DNA of 64,000 nt from Palsa-504 sp963753225 (GCA_963753225.1 CAVWBQ010000002.1:186001-250000), one strand, 5' to 3'; positions 9,176 to 16,649 are shown, numbered from the stretch's first letter. The notes: generated by a model not told the origin, from the letters alone. A program made the numbers and translations.

Positions 9176-9233
9176 GCATCCGATGTATCAATCGATTGAT
9201 GCATCCGATGTAGCAATCACCTGACATCCGATG
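9176..9233. repeat. Direct repeats with 24-bp imperfect palindrome
   Basis: GCATCCGATGTATCAATC (9176-9193) recurs as GCATCCGATGTAGCAATC (9201-9218), with a third partial copy ACATCCGATG (9224-9233). Between the first two lies a perfect 14-bp palindrome ATCAATCGATTGAT (9187-9200), extendable to a 24-bp palindrome at 9182-9205 with one mismatched pair. Three CTATTG motifs just upstream add to the repetition. Iteron-like or operator-like DNA; no protein partner is proven. Confidence 0.7.
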
Positions 9234-9351
9234 CTCTGTGCAAGCGCCATATCTCGCCTGCTGACAGCTCGCCAGCTCGATAGCGACTAGTTCAGGTCTG
9301 CCAGCGTCAGCGTCGGCAATCTCTTTCAACCCCTTTTCCCAGTCAACGCGG

Positions 9352-9381
9352 AGCGTCCCAGGAATCTCCGCCTGGGACGCT
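9352..9381. terminator. 11-bp hairpin terminator
   Basis: AGCGTCCCAGG, 8-base loop, CCTGGGACGCT, then TTCGCATCTT. It sits just beyond the stop of the putative minus-strand ORF 9390-9611 and could end transcription from either side. Confidence 0.6.
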
Positions 9382-9389
9382 TTCGCATC

Positions 9390-9611
9390 TTACGGCCGAT
9401 GGCAGATCAATGTAGCAGCAGCCATTGAACCAAAGCCCAGTTTAGGCTTATGACCGTAATCAACACGCACATGCGCGTTGTCTTGGGCCAGTCGCCCAAC
9501 GCATTTGAAGCAGCCTGCCAGAATTCCTTGAATGAACCCAACTTCGCCTCCCGGCGAGACCTTGCCTCGCCACATCCGCGAGACGCCTGCTATTAGTTTC
9601 GGTGCCTGCAA
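9390..9611 (-). CDS. Possible small hypothetical protein (73 aa)
   Basis: Open frame divergent from the HTH-DnaB gene, ending 9 bases before a hairpin. The product has a CxxC (AGCFKCVG), a basic/aromatic segment (VRVDYGHKPKLGFG) and a small hydrophobic end. Composition is low-GC like its neighbour. A second minus-strand frame overlaps it (9460-9669), so it may be a chance ORF. No family recognised. Confidence 0.25.
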   Translation of the reverse strand: MQAPKLIAGVSRMWRGKVSPGGEVGFIQGILAGCFKCVGRLAQDNAHVRVDYGHKPKLGFGSMAAATLICHRP

Positions 9612-9767
9612 CTGTGTTATACAAGCGCGTTAACGACGTCGTACGCTCGTTTACAAGGTCGTACGTCACCGGTGCGCCGTTGGCATGTTGAGCTGCGTGT
9701 TCGGGGTATGCTCATCGAGCACTGTTTACAGAAGTTGACAGGCTCTTGACGATCCCGGAGGGCGACG

Positions 9768-11414
9768 GTGCCAGGTTTCAAGCGAGCGTCACTGGAACTC
9801 GGGCCTCTCTGTGATCTCATGGATGCCCTGCACCAACTCCACCTAGAAGCAGGGCAGCCAAGCCTGAGAGACCTTCAGCGCGACCTCGGTGGTCGTAGCG
9901 CTCCTAGCCACGCGGCTATACACAAGATGTTCACGGGTAGCAAGCTACCCACCTGGGGACTTGTTGAGCCGCTCGTCCATGCGATGGCTCACCGGGCTGG
10001 TCGTGATGAAGAAGCTGAGGTCCAACGGTTCAGAGCCCTATGGACTCGGGCTGCCGGTTCTGGAGCCGCTATAGGTGAGCCTAGCGCCGGAGAACGGCCG
10101 GAGCGCTTTTCCGCACCCATCTCATTTCTCCTACCAGCAGCATTGGATGAGATCGAGGCTGTAGGGTCGAATTCGGCAGTCGGCAACTTCCGAATCCCCA
10201 CCGGATTTGACGATCTTGACGCTTTGCTAGGAGGCTGGTCGCAGGGCAGCTTGATTATAGCTGGCGGCCGTCCTTCCTCCGGCAAGACTACATTGTTGCT
10301 CAACTTCTGCCGAACAGCCTCGATTAAGTACCGCCTTCCCTCGATGCTCATCAGCGGAGAGATGAATAGCAAAGAGCTCGAATACCGTCTGCTCTCGGCG
10401 GAAGCCCGCGTGCCGTTGCATTCGATACGGACTGGGCAAATGGACGAGCAGGCCTGGGGACGACTAGCGCGGACAATGGGTGCCCTCGCTGACGCTCCCA
10501 TCCATATCGCTACTCCAGCGGAGTTCCTAATAGAGGAACTTAGTCTTGATGCTACCAGGCTTTCCCGCGAGTCGGAATTGAAGCTATTGCTGATAGATAG
10601 CCTTCAATGGATAGCTGATAGTGAAGTCGCTGCTCGAATGTCCGTGGAACACACTCTGCGACGCTTGAAGACTTTGGCAGAAACGCTTAGGCTTCCTGTC
10701 ATTATTACCGCTCAAGCCGAAAGGCCAAATAAGAAACTCTGGGCGACTAATCCGATTACGCAACTAACTCATAGTGATACGGTCGAACGAGTTTCGGATG
10801 TGGTCGTCATACTGCATAGGCCTGACCAAGACGAGCCGGAAAGTCCCCGGGCAGGTGAGGCAGACCTAATAGTGGCAAGGAATAGAAACGGCCCCACAGC
10901 CACAGTGACCGTCGCCTACATGTATCATTATTGCCGTTTTCTCGGTCTATTGCCCAACGGATATGTAAAACTGGAGCCCACAGCCCATGACCGAGAGTTG
11001 TATCATCAATTGAGAGGACAGATACCTCCAGACGGAGAGGTAATCGAGTGGCTAAAAAACAACTTCGTCCTGAAATACTTTCCAGTGCGGCATCTTGACG
11101 CCGTTTCACAAGTGGCCAAGGCAATGAGCTTGGAGGTTGTGGGATTCGATGACAAAGAAGCTAATGATCAATACAATGATCTGCGACAGGCCATCGATAA
11201 TTTCTACGACAAGGTTCTCTATTACACTTTCACCGATCAAAGCGGGCAACGACTAGAAGTACCGGCTGAGTGGCGAGATAGGGAAGATCGTACGCAATAC
11301 GATACTGCAATGTCAACAATCAAGGAGGTCCGTAAGGCATTCATCGAGGCTTACGACAGATTCTTGCAGACTTGTCACAAGAAGGGAATCGATCGCGACG
11401 CCAGCTCGGGATAG
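9768..11414 (+). CDS. HTH domain fused to DnaB-type RecA-fold ATPase
   Basis: 548 aa; start follows GGAGGGCGACGGTG. Residues 15-75 form the actinobacterial XRE-like helix-turn-helix (PSLRDLQRDLGG, SHAAIHKMFTGSKLPTW). Residues ~140-400 are a DnaB C-terminal (hexameric helicase) domain: Walker A GGRPSSGKTT (166-175), catalytic Glu in SGEM (199), Walker B LLLIDSLQ (D277), TAQ sensor, and the arginine-finger block VARNRNGPTATV. The DnaB N-terminal primase-binding domain is absent. Residues ~405-548 are an all-helical extension I do not recognise. Codon use and GC are far below the neighbours, indicating transfer. No primase or phage genes lie beside it, so a role as sole replicative helicase is doubtful; a plasmid/phage remnant or a defence-type NTPase is possible. 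Confidence 0.8.
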   Translation: MPGFKRASLELGPLCDLMDALHQLHLEAGQPSLRDLQRDLGGRSAPSHAAIHKMFTGSKLPTWGLVEPLVHAMAHRAGRDEEAEVQRFRALWTRAAGSGAAIGEPSAGERPERFSAPISFLLPAALDEIEAVGSNSAVGNFRIPTGFDDLDALLGGWSQGSLIIAGGRPSSGKTTLLLNFCRTASIKYRLPSMLISGEMNSKELEYRLLSAEARVPLHSIRTGQMDEQAWGRLARTMGALADAPIHIATPAEFLIEELSLDATRLSRESELKLLLIDSLQWIADSEVAARMSVEHTLRRLKTLAETLRLPVIITAQAERPNKKLWATNPITQLTHSDTVERVSDVVVILHRPDQDEPESPRAGEADLIVARNRNGPTATVTVAYMYHYCRFLGLLPNGYVKLEPTAHDRELYHQLRGQIPPDGEVIEWLKNNFVLKYFPVRHLDAVSQVAKAMSLEVVGFDDKEANDQYNDLRQAIDNFYDKVLYYTFTDQSGQRLEVPAEWRDREDRTQYDTAMSTIKEVRKAFIEAYDRFLQTCHKKGIDRDASSG

Positions 11415-11545
11415 TCAACACAGCCAAGCGGCTGGTCAAGGACCTGGCCAACGCTGGCGTCTGCGAGCCTGACGAGCTGCGCATGCTGTGGCGTATCGCA
11501 GACAGGATCGATGCTGCTGTCGCGAGCAAGCGCGAGCAGAGCTGA
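11372..11545 (+). CDS. Small ORF overlapping the ATPase 3' end
   Basis: In a second frame, sequence running past the ATPase stop encodes a protein-like segment: NTAKRLVKDLANAGVCEPDE followed by LRMLWRIADRIDAAVASKRE, ending at TGA 11543-11545. The helical pattern and the LWRIADRIDAAV phrase resemble small accessory proteins of actinobacterial integrative elements (from memory of the family style, not a search). No ATG is available; TTG 11372 is one possible start. It could equally be the tail of a decayed gene or a frameshifted continuation. Confidence 0.4.
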   Translation: MSQEGNRSRRQLGIVNTAKRLVKDLANAGVCEPDELRMLWRIADRIDAAVASKREQS

Positions 11546-11651
11546 TCGCAGCGATAGCTGACCAAGAGGCGAAGATCAAGCGACACTAACGCTTTCCTAA
11601 CGCCTACCAGCCTTGATCCACCTGTTCCGCTACAGGCACACTTACAGCGCA

Positions 11652-11713
11652 GGACCCTTACCGGCGCCCTCTTGCCCTAGTCCCCCCCATAGGGTTTGCG
11701 CCGGTAAGGGTCC
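11652..11713. repeat. 16-bp perfect inverted repeat around a C-rich loop
   Basis: GGACCCTTACCGGCGC (11652-11667) pairs exactly with GCGCCGGTAAGGGTCC (11698-11713). The 30-base loop contains CCCTA...TAGGG, which can form an inner stem. It is immediately followed by a second hairpin, so it may be a terminator pair or a structured element end. Confidence 0.75.
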
Positions 11714-11722
11714 CTGCTGTGA

Positions 11723-11765
11723 AACCCCCGGCAGCCTCCCGCTCCCCCCATGGCTGCCGGGGGTT
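11723..11765. terminator. 14-bp hairpin
   Basis: AACCCCCGGCAGCC (11723-11736) and its exact complement GGCTGCCGGGGGTT (11752-11765), followed by CCTCATGCGTCTTGTTTTA. A good intrinsic-terminator candidate for plus-strand transcription coming from the ATPase gene. Confidence 0.65.
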
Positions 11766-11975
11766 CCTCATGCGTCTTGTTTTAGGCGGGACCAGGGCCG
11801 ACCCGGTAGGGACCAAAGTCCTTAGGGGCTAGCTCGATGAGGCTAGTTCCGTGGTGTAAAGCGCCAATGTCCGGGGCCGGACGTGGCTGTGTAATGGCGG
11901 CCCACCGTGCAAGCGTTAACAACACAGCTGCGGCGGACTCGGCGGAACGGACTGATGACCCGGACAGCCTGCTGG

Positions 11976-12383
11976 TCAGGGAAGCTTAAGTACTTCGGTT
12001 CGGACGCCTGTGAGCTGGTCGAAGCCCGCGCTGGCGTCAGTGGTCAGCAGGATCCGGCTGGTTGCGGCGGCCGTGGCGGCGATCATCATGTCGTTTGCGG
12101 ATCCCGGCCGTCCTTTCGCCATCGCTGCTACCGCCAGGCGTGCATGCACCCGGGCGATGCCCGCGTTGTATGGCTCGACGGGAAGGCTGGACAAGATTGC
12201 CTCCACGCGGACGGCGCGCGCCTGCCGGTGCGCGGTGTCCGCGCGCTCGACGCCGACCAGGAGTTCCATCGCGGTAATCGCCGCGATGGCGGCATCGTCA
12301 AGGCCGAGGACCGCGTCCACGTCGAGGCTGCCGCGCTCGATCGCGATGAGGACGCCGGTGTCGAGGATTACCCGCCTGGCCAT
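11976..12383 (-). CDS. vapC: VapC-type PIN-domain toxin
   Basis: 135 aa. The PIN ribonuclease acidic set is complete: D8 in VILDTGVLIA, E40 in AMELLVGVE, D98 in ANDMMIAATA and D116 in TTDASAG. Family role: Mg-dependent endoribonuclease, usually cutting tRNA or rRNA loops when freed from its antitoxin. It overlaps the antitoxin gene by 16 bases, so the pair is translationally coupled. The complete active site suggests the toxin is functional. Confidence 0.92.
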   Translation of the reverse strand: MARRVILDTGVLIAIERGSLDVDAVLGLDDAAIAAITAMELLVGVERADTAHRQARAVRVEAILSSLPVEPYNAGIARVHARLAVAAMAKGRPGSANDMMIAATAAATSRILLTTDASAGFDQLTGVRTEVLKLP

Positions 12384-12631
12384 CCGCGTACCTCATCGCT
12401 GAAGGCGGACCGCAGGTCATCGTGCGCGCGCTCAAGATCATCCGCGAACCCGGTGTCCGCAGGGTTGTCACGCAGGGCGGCCTTGAGCCGGTCCGCTGAT
12501 GTGCGGCGTTCCGGGACGAGCCGGCCGACCGGCACCCCGTCGCGGGTGATGACCACAGTCTCGCCGTGTTCGACGGCATCGAGGATGCTGGCGAAGCTCC
12601 GTGCCGCTTGAGTGGCAGTTACCGCGATCAT
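12368..12631 (-). CDS. vapB: Phd/YefM-type antitoxin of the VapC toxin
   Basis: 87 aa. The N-terminal half is a Phd/YefM DNA-binding fold (TATQAARSFASILDAVEHGE, then TVVITRDGVPVGRLVPE). The C-terminal half is acidic and helical (DDLERAHDDLRSAFSDEVRG), as expected for the part that wraps the toxin. It lies first in the operon, as is normal, directly behind an AT-rich palindromic promoter at 12634-12668. Confidence 0.9.
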   Translation of the reverse strand: MIAVTATQAARSFASILDAVEHGETVVITRDGVPVGRLVPERRTSADRLKAALRDNPADTGFADDLERAHDDLRSAFSDEVRGWPGG

Positions 12632-12633
12632 GA

Positions 12634-12668
12634 ATACATACTATCAGATCTTCTCTGCTTATATGTAT
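12634..12668 (-). promoter_or_regulatory. vapBC promoter/operator
   Basis: ATACATA (12634-12640) and TATGTAT (12662-12668) form an inverted repeat in the only strongly AT-rich patch here, immediately upstream of the antitoxin ATG. Autoregulation by the antitoxin-toxin complex is the usual arrangement. Confidence 0.55.
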
Positions 12669-12835
12669 ATGAATGGCGGTGCTGGCAGCCGACCCCCGGG
12701 ATGGCAGTGAATCCACGGCGGGTGGGCGACGTTCGAACTGGAGGGGGGTGCCGTGCCGTGAGTTCCCCGATCGGACCTATGGGTGCCGGCGCGGCCCGCA
12801 GTGCAAACGATAACGACACAACTTCAGTTCCGTCC

Positions 12836-13165
12836 TCAGGCGACCTTGACTGTCCAGTCACCCACCCGGGCGACGACGTTGACCGTCCCGCCGAGGGCCT
12901 CGACGTAGCCGCGGATGGCGTCCACCTCGGTCACCTTGCCGTGCTCAATCTGCGATACCCGTGCCTGCGATACGCCCATCATGGCCGCGACCTGCGCCTG
13001 GGTCAGCCCGGTGTTCTTCCGCAGCTGCGCGAGCTGGTGGCCGCGCTGCTCGGCTCGCATCGTCGCGCGGCTTCGCTCGCGCGACGCAACCCGGTCCGGA
13101 GCGTCCCAGTCCGGGTTCAGCTCGCGGACCTGCCGCTTGGTGTCCTCCCAGCGGACTGCTTTCAT
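12836..13165 (-). CDS. higA: HigA-type XRE antitoxin
   Basis: 109 aa from ATG 13165, which overlaps the toxin stop (ATGA). A linker of charged residues leads into a clean helix-turn-helix (LAQLRKNTGLTQAQVAAMMG, then VSQARVSQIEHGKV) followed by a beta extension (GGTVNVVARVGDWTVKVA) typical of the toxin-first HigBA arrangement. It appears intact, although the toxin gene before it is disrupted. It may act as a DNA-binding autoregulator. Confidence 0.88.
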   Translation of the reverse strand: MKAVRWEDTKRQVRELNPDWDAPDRVASRERSRATMRAEQRGHQLAQLRKNTGLTQAQVAAMMGVSQARVSQIEHGKVTEVDAIRGYVEALGGTVNVVARVGDWTVKVA

Positions 13166-13566
13166 TCTTCCTCCTCGTGGGCTGCCCGCTGGTAAGCCGC
13201 GTACCGTTCCCCGGCGAGCGGGATCGCCTCGGCGTACCAGGTGCGCCAGCGCCCAGCCTTGTCCCCGGCGGCCAGCACGATCGCCCCCCGGCTCCGCGTC
13301 GAACACGAAGAGCAGGCGCACCTCGGCGGTGCCGGGCACCCGGGGCCGGAGCTCCTTGAGATTATGGATCTTGCTGCCATGAATGCGGTCGGCCAGCGGC
13401 CTGCCGAGCTGCGGCCCGCACAGGGCCAGCTCGTCCCCAGAGCCTCCTCGACCTTGTCCGCCGTGAGCCGGTCGTTCTTGCACAAGGCCAGGAACCAGTC
13501 GTTGACCGGCTCAAGGAGCAGGATCTCCCAGCGCACCTCCTCATTATAACGATTCCTTATATCCAT
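13162..13566 (-). pseudogene. higB: HigB-type toxin gene with two compensating frameshifts
   Basis: The start (MDIRNRYNEEVRWEILLLEP) and end (AGDKAGRWRTWYAEAIPLAG) are typical of RelE/HigB ribosome-dependent RNases, and both lie in one frame. The middle in that frame is Cys/Ser/Arg-rich nonsense, whereas the expected middle (CGPQLGRPLADRIHGSKIHN, LKELRPRVPGTAEVRLLFVF) is found in another frame. The frame leaves at the C-run 13435-13438 and returns at the six-C run 13284-13289, i.e. one base missing and one base extra. As written, about 50 central residues are scrambled and the toxin should be dead. Sequencing error in homopolymers is the main alternative. Start could also be an upstream in-frame ATG at 13647. 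Confidence 0.8.
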
Positions 13567-13739
13567 GTCGCCGACACGCTCCGGCGGCAGCACGGCGGAC
13601 AGGCGCCGCCTGGCAGGCCTCCGGCCCTTGCCGTCACGTTTAGCCATGAGGGGATCACAGCAGTCGCCACTGACATTCCGGCCCAGCGCAGCCCTGTCCG
13701 CCGTCGAAGTCACGACCGGACACATGGCGCCGCTCCACG

Positions 13740-13904
13740 GTGGATTCTCGCTGGCAGTGTCAGCAAATTCCGAAGTGCCGGCACGATCACCGGCTCAAGC
13801 AGGACCCGCGCTGGAAGGTCGACCAGCTTCCGGACGGGACGTTCCGGTGGACCACCCCGACCGGACGGCAGTACGACACCGAACCGACGCGGTACCCGGT
13901 TTAG
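13740..13904 (+). pseudogene. C-terminal remnant of an HNH/DUF222-type endonuclease
   Basis: Reading from about 13740 gives CRHDHRLKQDPRWKVDQLPD, then GTFRWTTPTGRQYDTEPTRY and a stop at 13902-13904. This is the usual ending of actinobacterial DUF222/HNH proteins: the last HNH histidine region followed by a W-x-V strand and a TPxGRxY motif. Everything N-terminal is missing, so it is a remnant. The rest of the gap 13567-13930 shows nothing else. Confidence 0.65.
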
Positions 13905-13930
13905 GGGAGACGCGGTGGCAGGCTTAGGGC

Positions 13931-14740
13931 ATGGCTTTGCTGCGGGTGGACGCCAGGGCGCTGGTGCCCCGGCTGCGCGGCGAACTGGCCGCGCTGCTGA
14001 CCAGCCTGACGGGCGGCGACTGGGCCCTGCCGACCGCCTGTCCCGGCTGGTCCGTTCATGACGTCGCCGCGCATCTGCTCGGGGTCGAGCTCGGCAACGT
14101 CTCGGTGCGGCGGGACCACTGGGGGCTGGGCCCGGCCGAAGGAGAAGATCTGGACGCCTGGCTCAACCGCTTCAACCAGCAATGGGTAGACGCGGCGCGG
14201 CGGATCAGCCCGGCCCTTCTCATCGAGCTGATCGACCTGGCGGGCCGCCGCTTCGAGGAGCACCTGGCCACGCTCGACCTCGACGCCGCCGGCGGCCCGG
14301 TGGAGTGGGCGACCGGCTCGGACCCGGCGCCGGTCTGGCTCGATGTCGCCCGCGAGTACATGGAACGGTACGTGCACCAGCAGCAGATCCGCGAGGCCAC
14401 GGGGCTCCCGCCGCTCGGGGCGGCCTTCACCGGCCCGGTCCTGGCGACCGCGGCGCACGCGCTGCCCCGCGCGCTCGACCGGGTGACCCGCCCGGCCGGC
14501 ACCGTCGTGACGTTCACCGCCGAGGGCGAGGGCGGCGGCAGCTGGCACGTGGTCAGGGCCGTGGCCGGCTGGGGACTCGCCCCGGCGCCGCCGGGCCGTG
14601 CCGCCGCGTGCCAGGCGCGCACCACGGTGGAGGGCGCGCTCAAGCTCTACGCCCGGGACCCGAGCGCTCCGCCGCTGACCTGGCAGGGCGATCGCGAAAT
14701 AGCCGACGCCCTGGCCGGGGTCAAGGCGGTCCTCGGCTGA
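13931..14740 (+). CDS. Maleylpyruvate isomerase-family, mycothiol-dependent-type protein
   Basis: 269 aa. The N-terminal DinB-like four-helix domain carries the family pattern TACPGWSVHDVAAHLLGVEL (W-S-V-x-D-x-x-x-H, a metal-binding histidine) and the later REYMERYVHQQQIREA block supplies further His/Glu ligands. The C-terminal third (TVVTFTAEGEGGGSWHVVR onward) is the small alpha/beta MDMPI-C domain. Known members use mycothiol as cofactor; many are of unknown substrate. It is followed after 57 bases by a methyltransferase on the same strand. Confidence 0.85.
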   Translation: MALLRVDARALVPRLRGELAALLTSLTGGDWALPTACPGWSVHDVAAHLLGVELGNVSVRRDHWGLGPAEGEDLDAWLNRFNQQWVDAARRISPALLIELIDLAGRRFEEHLATLDLDAAGGPVEWATGSDPAPVWLDVAREYMERYVHQQQIREATGLPPLGAAFTGPVLATAAHALPRALDRVTRPAGTVVTFTAEGEGGGSWHVVRAVAGWGLAPAPPGRAAACQARTTVEGALKLYARDPSAPPLTWQGDREIADALAGVKAVLG

Positions 14741-14797
14741 TCGTCCGTATGTTGGACACATTTGCTCCACGGAATGGACACAGGGGATGATGGGGTC

Positions 14798-15607
14798 ATG
14801 CCATCTAGCTCCGACACCTACCTGCACGGCCATCACGACAGCGTGCTGCGGTCACACCGCTGGCGCACCGCGGAGAACTCGGCGGGGTACCTGCTGCCGC
14901 GACTGGCGCCGGACGCTCGGGTGCTCGACGTGGGCTGCGGCCCGGGCACGATCACCGCGGACCTGGCGGCCCGGGTGCCCGCCGGGGAGGTGACCGGCAT
15001 CGACGCGGCCGCCGACGTGCTGGCGCAGGCCCGGCAGGAGGCGGAGCGGCGGGGGCAGCGCAACGTCCGCTTCGGCACCGGGGACGTGTACCGCCTGGAC
15101 TTCGAGGACGGCGCGTTCGACGTGGTGCACGCGCACCAGGTGCTGCAGCACCTGACCGACCCGGTGGCGGCGCTGCGGGAGATGCGCCGGGTCTGCCGGC
15201 CGGGCGGGCTGGTCGCCGCGCGCGACGGGGACTACGGCGGGTTCCTCTGGTTCCCCGCGGAGCCGGGGCTGGACGAGTGGCTGGCGCTGTACCGGAACGT
15301 GGCCCGGGCGATCGGCGGGGAGCCGGACGCGGGACGGCACCTGCTGGCCTGGGCCAGGCAGGCCGGCTTCGCCTCGGTCGAGGCCTCGGGCAGCGCCTGG
15401 TGCTACACCGGGCCACAGGACCGGACCTGGTGGGGCACGTCGTGGGCGCAGCGGCTGACCGAGTCGCCGTTCGGCGAGCGGGCGGTCGAGCACGGGCTGG
15501 CCACGCGCGAGGACCTGGCGCGGCTGGCTTCGGCCTGGCTGCGCTGGGCGGAGAGCGGGGACGCCTGGTTCCTGATCCCGCACGGCGAGATCCTGTGCGA
15601 GGTTTAG
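14798..15607 (+). CDS. Class I SAM-dependent methyltransferase
   Basis: About 269 aa from ATG 14798; in-frame TTG 14762 and ATG 14774 are possible but give an unlikely leader. Motif I VLDVGCGPGTIT binds SAM, the acidic end of strand 2 is EVTGIDAA, motif post-I GDVYRLDFEDGAFDVVHAHQ and the MRRVCRPGGLVA block are all in order, as in UbiE/COQ5-like enzymes. The C-terminal helical cap is tryptophan-rich (TWWGTSWAQRL). Small-molecule substrate unknown. Its stop overlaps the end of the convergent LysR gene by 4 bases. Confidence 0.87.
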   Translation: MPSSSDTYLHGHHDSVLRSHRWRTAENSAGYLLPRLAPDARVLDVGCGPGTITADLAARVPAGEVTGIDAAADVLAQARQEAERRGQRNVRFGTGDVYRLDFEDGAFDVVHAHQVLQHLTDPVAALREMRRVCRPGGLVAARDGDYGGFLWFPAEPGLDEWLALYRNVARAIGGEPDAGRHLLAWARQAGFASVEASGSAWCYTGPQDRTWWGTSWAQRLTESPFGERAVEHGLATREDLARLASAWLRWAESGDAWFLIPHGEILCEV

Positions 15608-16599
15608 GCCGCGGCGGCGGGATCTCCGGCGAGGCTGTCCGCCGCGGCGGACAGCGCGTCCAGGATGACGCGGACCGCAGGCTTACGGTCGCCGCCGCGG
15701 CGGCTGACGGTGAAGACCCGGCGGGTCACCGGCTCGGCGGGCGGGACCAGCCGGACTCCAGGGGGCAGCCGCCGGGCGGCCAGCCCCGGTACCAGGGTCA
15801 CGCCCGCGCCCGCCCCGACCAGGCTGAGCAGGACCTGGAAGTCCGAGGCGCGGGCGACCACGCGGGGCACGAAGCCGGCCCGGGCGCAGGCCCGCTGGAT
15901 CATCTCGGCGCAACTGGTGGACTGGCGCGGGGCGAGGAACGGCCAGGCCAGGGTAGCCAGCGGAACCGGGCCGTCGGCGGCCAGCGGAACCGGGCCGTCG
16001 GCGGCCAGCGGAACCGGGTCGTCGGCGGCCAGCGGACCCGGGTCGTCGGCGGGGATAGCCAGGACCACGGGGTCGTCGAGTAGCTCGCGGCGCTCGAAGA
16101 GCGGGTCCAGCGGGCGGGGCAGCAGGTCGTACTCGTGCGCCACGGCCACGTCGGTCGCGCCGCGGAGCACGGCGGGCAGCGACTCCTCCGGCTCCATCTC
16201 GGTCAGGTCCAGCCGCACCCGCGGCGCCGAATCCGCCAGTGCCGCCCACGCGGCGGGCACCAGGCTCGCGGCCGCGGACGCGAAGGCGGCCAGCGTGACC
16301 CGGCCCGCGACCTGGTCGCGCAGCGCGGCCAGGTCAGCCTCGGCGGTGTCCAGCCGGGCGAGCAGAACGTCGGTGTGCCCGACCAGTATCTGGGCGGCCG
16401 GGGTGAGCTCGAGCCCCCGCCCAGCCCGTTCGGTAAGTCTCATGCCCACCTCCCGTTCCAGCGCGGCGAGCTGCTGGGACACGGCGGGGGCCGAGTAGCC
16501 GAGCGCGGCGGCGGCCGCGGTCACCGACCCGTACGCGCTGACGGCGTGCAGGACCCGGAGCCTGCGCACATCGAGCATGAAGCGGAGCTTATCAGTCAT
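15604..16599 (-). CDS. LysR-family transcriptional regulator
   Basis: 331 aa, or 324 from the internal ATG at 16578. The N-terminal winged HTH is textbook (LDVRRLRVLHAVSAYGSVTA, AAAALGYSAPAVSQQLAALE) and is followed by the linker helix and periplasmic-binding-like effector domain. It is divergent from the EamA transporter with only 50 bases between starts, so it most likely controls that exporter and itself. The effector domain carries a run of four near-identical octapeptides (PVPLAADG type) encoded by the 24-bp tandem repeat at 15956-16051; one copy would suffice for a normal fold. Confidence 0.88.
   Translation of the reverse strand: MTDKLRFMLDVRRLRVLHAVSAYGSVTAAAAALGYSAPAVSQQLAALEREVGMRLTERAGRGLELTPAAQILVGHTDVLLARLDTAEADLAALRDQVAGRVTLAAFASAAASLVPAAWAALADSAPRVRLDLTEMEPEESLPAVLRGATDVAVAHEYDLLPRPLDPLFERRELLDDPVVLAIPADDPGPLAADDPVPLAADGPVPLAADGPVPLATLAWPFLAPRQSTSCAEMIQRACARAGFVPRVVARASDFQVLLSLVGAGAGVTLVPGLAARRLPPGVRLVPPAEPVTRRVFTVSRRGGDRKPAVRVILDALSAAADSLAGDPAAAA
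15956..16051. repeat. Four 24-bp in-frame tandem repeats within the LysR gene
   Basis: Units 15956-15979, 15980-16003, 16004-16027 and 16028-16051 all begin GCCAGCGGA; the first two are identical and the last two differ by one or two bases. Each adds eight residues to the effector domain. Confidence 0.9.
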
Positions 16600-16649
16600 A
16601 AGGCTTTTTGTAACTAGATCTTAAGCGATGACCGGACGAGACTGGATCT

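Larger units (their letters stand above)
11546..11975. other. Non-coding, hairpin-rich stretch
   Basis: No gene is supported here. It contains the two strong hairpins listed separately (11652-11713 and 11723-11765), a run of seven C in the first loop, and an ordinary GC-rich tail up to the VapC stop codon. Confidence 0.6.

Noticed and set aside
9176..9233. CRISPR array
   Set aside because: Only two near-complete repeats and no regular spacers; no cas genes in the window.
9250..9400. tRNA-derived attachment site beside the hairpin
   Set aside because: No cloverleaf or CCA-end sequence could be drawn from this DNA.
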